A stretch of DNA of 14,313 nucleotides from CAZPDM01 sp964585305 (GTDB taxonomy: Bacteria; Planctomycetota; Uabimicrobiia; Uabimicrobiales; JABWCH01), in assembly GCA_964585305.1 (NCBI GenBank), contig CAZPDM010000098.1:1-14313 (forward strand). Reading direction: 5' to 3'. Made by a program: the position numbers and the translations under genes. Positions 1 through 8,200 of this stretch are shown piece by piece; the stretch's first letter is position 1, and every line of letters begins with the position of its first letter. The notes under the pieces are model-generated. The model saw only the letters and a program-made list of their open reading frames with translations. It did no database searches and was not told where the DNA came from.

Positions 1-30
1 AAAAAAACGTCCAAAAAATTTCTTTGAAAG

Positions 31-54
31 AAAATTAGATTATTTTCTAATTTT
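31..54. terminator. weak A/T hairpin, possible terminator of an upstream gene
   Basis: A 9-bp perfect stem (AAAATTAGA against TCTAATTTT) with a 6-nt loop is followed by one more T and then CATAG. It could end a gene lying left of the window, but it is all A/T except for one G-C pair and this DNA is AT-rich, so chance is possible. I see no gene in positions 1-200. Confidence 0.25.
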
Positions 55-209
55 TCATAGCTTTTTAAGCTTCGTTGGCAATAATGATTATCCGCTTCTG
101 TACAGCAAAATAACGCCTAAATCTTTTGTATCAAAAAAAATAAATTCAGTCAAGTAAAAAATTTAAAAAAAAACATTTTTTCTATGCAACAACAAATTTT
201 TTGTTAAAC

Positions 210-215
210 TATAAT
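210..215 (+). promoter_or_regulatory. candidate -10 box (TATAAT) for the cysteine-rich protein gene
   Basis: A perfect TATAAT hexamer lies 42 bases before the chosen ATG at 258. No convincing TTGACA-like -35 box is seen at 16-19 bp spacing. In such AT-rich DNA the hexamer alone is weak evidence. Confidence 0.3.
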
Positions 216-257
216 AAGCATGATAAATTTTTAAATTATATAAAAGGAGAAAAATGT

Positions 258-827
258 ATGAAAATACTCATGACTTTTCTAGTGCTATTTATAGTAGTTT
301 GCAGTTTACAGGCTGTTCCTAACTTAAAAGCTATTCATCAAACTCTTACTACTTATTATGGAGACAGAGCAGATCTCCAAAATGCTGAACATGTCTATGT
401 AACTCAAGATAATCAACTCTATTCTGTTTTCTACAACCAAAAAACAATGTCTTTTTATACTGAAATGCCAAATGGACAAAAATTTTATGTTGTCGCAGAA
501 TTTGAAAAAAATTCAGAAGAACAAGTAACCATTGCATATCGCTATCATATTAACAGCGATCAACGCTCCACAGCTTTAAATTTTAAAGTAGAATATCTTA
601 ATACAAGTACAAGTCGCAGCTATAAAATTTTACCAACGGATGAAAATCGCGGTTGGGGAAAACCATGTTGGGAATGTCTGCTGAACTGCCTTGGAACTGG
701 AACTTCTTGTGGACTTTGCATTGCATCTCCTTCTTGCTGGGGAACTTGGGGTGCAGGTTGTCTATTATGTATCCCTTCATGCGCAAGTGCATTAAGTAAA
801 TGTTTGCAATGCGGTGTTTGTTTCTAA
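258..827 (+). CDS. secreted protein with a 12-cysteine C-terminal domain; halocin C8-like bacteriocin precursor candidate
   Basis: Predicted exported protein of 189 residues. The ATG at 258 is chosen because AAAGGAGA lies just before it and the product opens with a clean signal peptide: MK, a hydrophobic core (ILMTFLVLFIVV), then SLQA before the likely cleavage site. The frame is open to an upstream ATG at 201, but that would bury the signal peptide. Residues about 20-130 are a polar, Tyr-rich region without a family I recognise. Residues 137-189 form a small Gly/Ser/Leu-rich tail with 12 cysteines (CWEC, CGLC, LLC, LQC and GVC groups). Halocin C8-family bacteriocins are made as precursors with an N-terminal targeting/immunity part and a Cys-rich hydrophobic C-terminal peptide, and this layout matches. 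That assignment is by resemblance only. An alternative is a disulfide-rich structural or adhesive protein. The cysteine in the signal region (IVVC) is a poor lipobox. No processing or transport gene is adjacent. Confidence 0.8.
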   Translation: MKILMTFLVLFIVVCSLQAVPNLKAIHQTLTTYYGDRADLQNAEHVYVTQDNQLYSVFYNQKTMSFYTEMPNGQKFYVVAEFEKNSEEQVTIAYRYHINSDQRSTALNFKVEYLNTSTSRSYKILPTDENRGWGKPCWECLLNCLGTGTSCGLCIASPSCWGTWGAGCLLCIPSCASALSKCLQCGVCF

Positions 828-852
828 TATAGAAAGCAATTATTTTTTAAAC

Positions 853-893
853 AAAAAAGCCATTCTTAAATTTTTTTAAGAGTGGCTTTTTTT
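853..893. terminator. bidirectional Rho-independent terminator between convergent genes
   Basis: The arms AAAAAAGCCATTCTTAAA and TTTAAGAGTGGCTTTTTT pair over about 18 bp with a single T-G wobble and a tight T loop. There is a T-run on the right and an A-run on the left. It lies 26 bp after the stop at 827 and 10 bp before the stop of the opposing gene at 903, so it can end both transcripts. Confidence 0.85.
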
Positions 894-902
894 AGTAATT
901 TG

Positions 903-1982
903 TTATGGTCCAAAACTGAGAGAAGATAATCTTCCGCCAATTTCCAAGCCTATTTCTACTCTAAAGACATCTACATCAGGACTATCATTTTTTTGTTTAA
1001 AACTGTGAAAATAAGAAAATCCTATGCTATCTATAATATTGAGTCGTACTCCTGCAATAATTCCATGTCCATGTTGCCAGGAAAGATAACTTACGCCACC
1101 AACAGGTTCTAACAAAACAAATTGCTTTTTTCCAGTGCTGACTGGTATGATATTACTGACATCAATTGCCATTGCTTTTAAATAGAACAAACTAATCATT
1201 ACATCTGTTGGAGTAGGTTTTCCAGATATAGATAAATCAGTATTAAGAAGATTAGGACGAATTTTTGTAATTTTAGTTGTTACATCGACATGTCCTGTAC
1301 GACAACTACCCGTAAATACCATTTCAAAACCTGTTAGAAATCTGCGTTCAGAGACCATACGAATACCTGCATACATACTTATCCCTGTATCTTCCTGCAA
1401 TTGTGTAAGAGTGCCTTCAAAACCTATAGGTATAGGAGGTAAGTGGAAATTAAATTTTTTATCTTTACTTGTCATCCGACTCCAATAATGTCCTATCTCA
1501 ACTTCAAGTTGTAAACCGTGTTTAGGAAATGACCACATCGCAGAAAAACTGATATTAAAAGGAATATTGTCTGTACTGACAACATCATATAAATTTTCAA
1601 AGTCAAGTGTCATGCGGCCTTCATTCCAGGTACTATCAAATCCTCCACATATACCTAAAATAAGAAGAGAATCTTTAAAGTAGAAAGCAAAGGGTCTAAA
1701 ACTTACATAAGCCCCTGCATGTAACTCATCATTATTTTCTGAATTTCTTAAATGAACAAAACGAACACCACTATTGATTGTACATCCTGTTGACCAGTAG
1801 CTATAATCATGTAAAGGATATTCTGAAAATAAATCATCAGGAAGTTCCCATGTCCAAGATAAAAGAGGAATATGTTTAGGATTTTTTGTTTGCTCAATAA
1901 AATCAATTGGTTCTTCTGTCTTTACTGTTACAAGAATAAAAATTCCTAGAATAATTAATAGTAGTACATTAAAACTTTTCAT
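903..1982 (-). CDS. exported beta-rich protein, probable outer-membrane beta-barrel of unknown function
   Basis: 359 residues. The start at 1982 has a strong ribosome site (AAGGAG, 10 nt before ATG) and an evident signal peptide (MKSFNVLLLIILGIFILVTV then KTEEP). The mature part has alternating hydrophobic and polar stretches with aromatic girdle-like residues and glycines, for example LQLEVEIGHYW, ISMYAGIRMV, GHGIIAGVRLNI, IGFSYFHSF and VFRVEIGLEIGG. These read as antiparallel transmembrane beta-strands, typical of outer-membrane proteins of Gram-negative bacteria. The C-terminus (SLSFGP) lacks the classical terminal Phe/Trp signal, so the barrel call is inference. I recognise no named family or enzyme motif. 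It converges on the Cys-rich protein gene through a shared terminator and diverges from the giant membrane protein gene across about 227 bp. Confidence 0.75.
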   Translation of the reverse strand: MKSFNVLLLIILGIFILVTVKTEEPIDFIEQTKNPKHIPLLSWTWELPDDLFSEYPLHDYSYWSTGCTINSGVRFVHLRNSENNDELHAGAYVSFRPFAFYFKDSLLILGICGGFDSTWNEGRMTLDFENLYDVVSTDNIPFNISFSAMWSFPKHGLQLEVEIGHYWSRMTSKDKKFNFHLPPIPIGFEGTLTQLQEDTGISMYAGIRMVSERRFLTGFEMVFTGSCRTGHVDVTTKITKIRPNLLNTDLSISGKPTPTDVMISLFYLKAMAIDVSNIIPVSTGKKQFVLLEPVGGVSYLSWQHGHGIIAGVRLNIIDSIGFSYFHSFKQKNDSPDVDVFRVEIGLEIGGRLSSLSFGP

Positions 1983-2139
1983 ACAAAAACATTCTCCTTA
2001 AAGCAAATTTGAAAAAAATTAAAGACCTGAAAAATAGGATTTTTTTTGCAGCAAACAATATGCCACTATTTTTTTAATTTTAAAAAGAGCTTTTTCTCCA
2101 AAATTTTCCATATTTTTAGAACTAAAATAAAATTGTTGC

Positions 2140-2145
2140 TATAAT
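2140..2145 (+). promoter_or_regulatory. candidate -10 box (TATAAT) for the giant membrane protein gene
   Basis: A perfect TATAAT lies 64 bases upstream of the ATG at 2210 in the divergent spacer. The best -35-like match (TTAGAA, about 18 bp upstream) is poor. Between this box and the start is a 12-nt direct repeat, GCAATATTTTTT, at 2164 and 2183. Confidence 0.35.
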
Positions 2146-2209
2146 AATTGATATAGCAAAAGCGCAATATTTTTTCTTCAATGCAATATTTTTTTTAAGG
2201 AATTAGCGC

Positions 2210-5200
2210 ATGAAAGATTTGATCTTGCAATGCCCTTTTTGCCAAGCAAAATTTCAGCAAGTTCCTAACGAATGTCCCTTTTGCAAGCAAAAAATTCCAG
2301 AAGAAATGGCCTTTAAAATGGCCTGGATTACTAAAGTTGATAGCGAGCTTAATGATCTATATAAAGAAAAAAAATGGCCAGAAGATGAATTCAGCTTTAG
2401 CATGAGAGACTATTTCCATACAGCTTTTTACAAATTACTCCAACAGGTTGCTTCTTTAAAAGCTAAACCTGTAACAGATTTTACTTCTTTATTGAATCCA
2501 GATACTGCTGTTCCTCCAGTTTCATCAACTTTAGAAGCTAAACCAGATATTACTCAAGGCTCTGAGCAAAGAATTATAAAAGAAACTTCGGAATTCGTAA
2601 GGGATAAAGAACCGATTATAGATTCAATTAAGATAGATTTTGACAAAACATCCGAAATTTCTAGCGCGAAAATCATTGCTGCAGAACAAAAGCCAGAAAT
2701 TTTACAAAAGCCAGAAACTTTACAAGATAGAATAGAAAAAGCTCGCCTAGCGCGTCAAAAGTCGGAGCAAGAACCTCAAGAATCTTCTATCAATAAACCA
2801 GTTTCTATTCAAAAAACATCGCATATTACTCATTCAAGTAAAAAGAAAACAGCACAAGAATTAGCTACCAAGGTTAAAAAAATAGAAGAACCTATTATCG
2901 CAGCAATTACAATCCCTATTTTTTTTGTGTTATTTGCTTCTCCTTTTATACACAATTTAAGAAATGAAGCTGTATGGTTAGTATTTGCTATTTTTGCTGT
3001 AGCATTAGGATTTTTTGAAAAAAAACTTCGAGATAGCAATACTAAATACTCCTATCGAATTTTAGAACTCTATACTATTTTGATAAGTATAGTTACGCTT
3101 TTTATCATTATTGACAATTTTCGAACAAGAACTTCTTTAGTATTTGGAACGTTTCTTTTTTTTCTTTTAGTCGTTGCATATAGTTATCACTTTGCTATCA
3201 ATATGCTTGGTATTGGAATTATTGCAACAGTATGTTTATTTATCGCTGCAAGTATAAGCACTCGAATGGATATGGTGATGCTATTTTCTCTTTTAACCGC
3301 TGCAAACTTTATTTATTTAATTTGTCGAATAATTAAATACATTGCTTATGGAATTCGCTGGTTATGGAGAATAATTGTTTCCAAAGAAATTATAGTAGAA
3401 GAATTCGAAAAAGTTGTTGAAACTCAAGTTTCTCGAGAGAAAGCAAAAGAAAATTTTGCTTCGAAAAAAGAAAAAATTATTGTAGAACCATATATAAAAA
3501 TCAAAGAAGAAGTCTTTCTTACTCAAGAAAAATTAGATATTCCGATAGTTTCAACAGATATTTCTTTAGTTTCAAAAGTTTCTACGCCAAAAGTTCCTCA
3601 AATTTCAAAAATTTCTACCCCTAAAGTTTCTGCCCCACCTAAAAAAGCATGGCTTGTCCAATATCTTTCCCACCCAGCTATTCGAGAAAATATTCTGCTC
3701 TTTTTAGGTGTTTTTCTTATTATGGCTGGAGAGACATTTTTTGTCTTAAATTCATGGGGAAATATGTCTGATGTAATGAAGACATTAGGTATCTTAGCCC
3801 TGTTATTATCCTCAAGTGGAATCTTTTATTTCCTTGCTCGCATTGCAACACGTTTAGAACAAACTACAACTACTCTTATTTTTTATTTCTTAGCAATATT
3901 TATGCTTCCTTTGGCAATAATCCTGCCAACCAATATCATCTCTCAAAGACCAATTATTACACTTATTTCTGTCGTTATTATTTTAATCATGGCTTGGGAG
4001 TTTATTCGTCGTATTAGTCTTGTCCTTCCCATTCTTTGGGGAAGATGGTTTATCTATTTTATTCCTTTACTTTTGATCAACTTAATGTCTCCTTTTATAA
4101 AAGAAAACTTTCCTACGAATTGGGCCTTGTTAAGCTATGGATCATTTGTATTTCTTTTATTTACCTGGTGGAAAATACCTAATTTAAATAGGGAAAATTT
4201 ATTTGAAGTTCTAAAAAATACAAAAGAAAAATTAAGTATTTTTCTGTGGCTGATTGTTTCTATTACAACATTTTTGACAATATTAGCTCATTTCCAATAT
4301 CGTATTTTCACTCAATTTACTCCCACTGCTACCTACCAAACTGCATATATCCCTCCTTACATGTACTCTATCATGCCAAGTTTATTTGCAATATTTTTGG
4401 CTCGTATTGATCATAAACTTCAGCAAAGTAATCAAACTTCTACTTTAAGTTTTTTAATGATTTTATCAATTTGCGGATCAGTTTTAGGTGTATATTTATC
4501 TACACAAAATCTTAATTTTCTTTTAGGTTCTCTTATTCTTACTTGTATCCTTTTTTCCTTCTATACTTATCAACAACGTTCAGTAATTTTTTTCTTAGTT
4601 GCTTTACTAAGTTCTCTACTAGTTTATTTCCTTTTGCCAACACCTATACGAGATGTAATTATAAAATTACGTATATGGTTAGGCGGGCAAATTGGCTACC
4701 CTGATGGAAAATTACCTATATCTTATTACAGCCTTACTTTTTTACCCTATCTTGCAGGTTTAGTATGTCTAGGACATTTTTTAATAAAAAAGCAACAAAC
4801 AATTTTATTACGTACTTTACAAGGATGGTTTTTGACAATTTCAGTCGGGCTTTTAGCTTTAACAAAATTTGGTGGTCAGGATGCGCGTGCAATTTTTGTT
4901 GCTTTGCCTATTTTCAGTATAGGATATTTAGCTGTTATTCGCTGGCTTCAATTGCCTATACTTACTTATTTTTCAATTGGTGCCGTGAGTTTATGGGTTT
5001 ATGAAATTGCGAATTATTTCTATCCTGAAATTTGGATGCCATTTGCTACAATACTTGCTTTATCTCTATCGTGGGGTATCGTTGGATTTGCAACACGCCA
5101 AAAATTGAATTCTCCTACGTATCATAGCAGTTTTATCCTATTAGGAATAGTTACACTTTGGCTTTTTATACGAGAGATTTTTTTAGATTATCAACATTAC

Positions 5201-8200
5201 AAAAATATTTTAGAACCTGCTATTTTTCAAGACTTTGCTAAATTATGGTTTGCTGTCGCTATCTTATGGTTATCCATGATATTTATTTATCGCCAACGTT
5301 GGTTCTGGATAAGCTATATTATAGCAGTATTGTATATGTTTAGCAATAATTTCAATCTTTTGCTAGCTGGTGGAATAGTTTCTGTTCTTACAAGCATCCA
5401 GGTAATTTACTCCCTTATTTTAATCAGTTCTAGTATGATGGTAATTGGAATGTTATCTTTTCATTTCCCCAAGTGGAAACTGGAAGAAATCTTACCCATA
5501 AAATTTAATCATTTGGCCTATTTTCCTTGGGCATTTGTATTGATTATTATTTTATTTCCAAGTAGAAACCCAGTTATTACTACAACTTTTATCAGCATTT
5601 TAACTGTTTCTGCCGCAGGTATATTTTTTATCTGGACATTTTTTAGCAAGCAATGGCTAATATGGAGATGGCTGCCTATTATCATTTTACTTTCTTTTTG
5701 GCATATTATTCCAAATGTAAGTAGTTTAGAATATTCCACAATCCATTTTTATATTTATCCCTGTTTAGCAGTATTTTGGATGATTTTGAGTTTATGGCAA
5801 CGACGAAAAGAATTACCAAGTGCTTTAGCTCTGGAAATTTATAGCTATATAACAGTATTATTTGCAGCTATAAGTATTATTTCTATTGGTTTAGAAATTC
5901 CTCAGATGGAAAGCCTTAAACGGTTATACCATATATCATTTGTTCTGCTTCTTATAGCACTTGTATTTTTTTTACAAACTTTGTTCCGTTCCTGGAAAAC
6001 TCTTGTATTCGTATTTTTATCTGTAACAACTCTCTCGCTTTCGTATTTGTCTTATTTCTGCACAAAATACTATCTTGACGATTTGAGCCAACATAAATTT
6101 CGTTTCCATTTTTCTCAAGCAATTATGCTCATTCTTTGGGCCACTGTATTATACGCTGTAAGACAAATTTTTCCTTGGCTTAAAACCAGAAATTATCTTT
6201 CTCAAACTTGGCAAGAACTCAAATTTTGGAATACAATGAGTTCTTTTACAAACTTTATAGTTGCTGGGCTTTATCTTATTTGCAGCATATTGTTAATTTT
6301 TGAAGGGCAGCTTAATTTTATCACTGCAAGCGGTCTTGTTGTTGCGTCTTTTTACTGTTTTATTATGGGCGTACAACGACAAATAAATCTTCCTATTTAT
6401 CTTTCTGTATTTGTTCTTAATCAGTTAGCTATACTCGTTTGTCTTATGCCGGATGTTGATGTTCGATTGAGAAATTTCTCTTTACAAGATTATAGTTATC
6501 GTTATCAACTTCCTATGGATCAAACACTTGTTTGTTTAGCATTTGCCCTCGCTTCATGGTGGTTATACCAACGTCCTAATTTACGTGAAGCTGCAAAAGG
6601 AATTATGCGTTATAGTGCTACAATTTTACTCATTGTATTTGGCTATGTTTTAATTTGGAGATTTCTTGTTATTTTCCCAGAAACAAATATTTTTGGTTGG
6701 GACATTTTCTATCATCCTACGCAATCCATATATACACTATATGCGCGTGTTGCCTTTTTAGGTGCAGCTCTTTTACTTTGGTTCAGAAGATTTTTATCCT
6801 GGCCAAATTTAGCATATCCCAGTTTATTTTATATTACTTTGGGTATGAGTTTTGGCGTAAATAGTTATGCTCTTCCCTGGATCATGCACCCAATTGCCAT
6901 TACCATAGTCGCTATTATTTATGGCATTCTATCTTTATTCTTAGCCAACTTCAAAACGATTTTAAATCGAGTGAGTATCTTTTTAGGTGTGACGCATTTT
7001 TTTCTATTTCCCTTGATATATATTCTTCCAATATATTTCCAACTTCGTTTACCTAATTTCCATTCATTCGGAATCCTTTTACTTTCTTTATTGCTCTTGC
7101 TTCATTCTTCCTTTTATTTTTTACGCGATAAGGCAAGTCCTTGGGCAAGTTTAGTAACAATATATGTCTATTTCAGTTTTTACTACCTGTTTCTTACCAA
7201 AGAATTTGTTTATATTTCTACACGATGGTATTCTATTATTTTTTCAATTGCAATCATTTCTTTTTTAGGTCTTAGCCATTTTGTTCGTACTAAAAATATC
7301 AGTATCAACAAAATTTTTAATAAAATAAACATACCTACAGAATCTCAAATCAATTTTCATGGGGAGCTATTTTTTCAAGCAGTTGCCAAAACTACAAGCA
7401 GTATTATCTCTATTGGAATGCTTGCAATTGGTGCAATTTGGCTTATTTGGAGTGGTTGGATTTCTGATATATTAGGACATAGCTTGCAATATCCAATTCT
7501 TTTCAAAATATTGCAATATAGAGAAGTACTATGTATAAGTATTTTAATTTACCTTGGCATTCAAATTTGGCTTAGAGTTTTTAGTAAAATCAAAGCAAAA
7601 AATCTTGTGGAACATGGGATTTGTATTAGTCTTGCTATGCTAGGACTTTGGATTCCTATTATTTCAGAATGGTTCAATCAAAAGAATTTTAGCCTATCTA
7701 ACTTTTTCGATTCGTCTTTATTCACATTTGCTAGCTTGGAATTAGTGTTGCTGGGAATGTTAGTGATGTTCTTAGTTCTATGCCGAAAATTTTCTTCGGG
7801 TACAACCTTTTGGAGCATTTTATTTGCTATCTCTAGTTTAATTTATTCGATTGTGGAATATATAGAAACACCCTATATTTCTCTATCAGCAATTCTTGCT
7901 CTATTTGGAGTAAGTTTGATTCTCTTATTCTGGCATCATTCAACTAAAATTTATGATGGAGAAATGCGAGCATCACATTTTATTTATGTTTTATATGCCC
8001 TTTTATATTTATTCAGTCTATTCTCTCTCGGCCAAAATATCATTTCCAATCATTTACAAATTCCTTCCTATATAACTCTTGTGTTTTTCTTTGTTGCAAT
8101 AATTTTTACCTGGATTGGATGCAGAAAATATCCCCAACAAACTAATACTATAAACGTTTCAGATCCAACAGAATCTCCCCAAACTTTAAAATCTAAACAA

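Noticed and set aside
201..257. Upstream ATG extending the cysteine-rich protein by 19 residues
   Set aside because: It would place a polar segment before the signal peptide, overlaps the -10-like box, and has no ribosome site, whereas the ATG at 258 has AAAGGAGA just upstream.
258..320. Lipoprotein signal in the cysteine-rich protein
   Set aside because: The cysteine in the hydrophobic core is preceded by valine (IVVC), not Gly/Ala/Ser, so a normal secretion signal is more likely.
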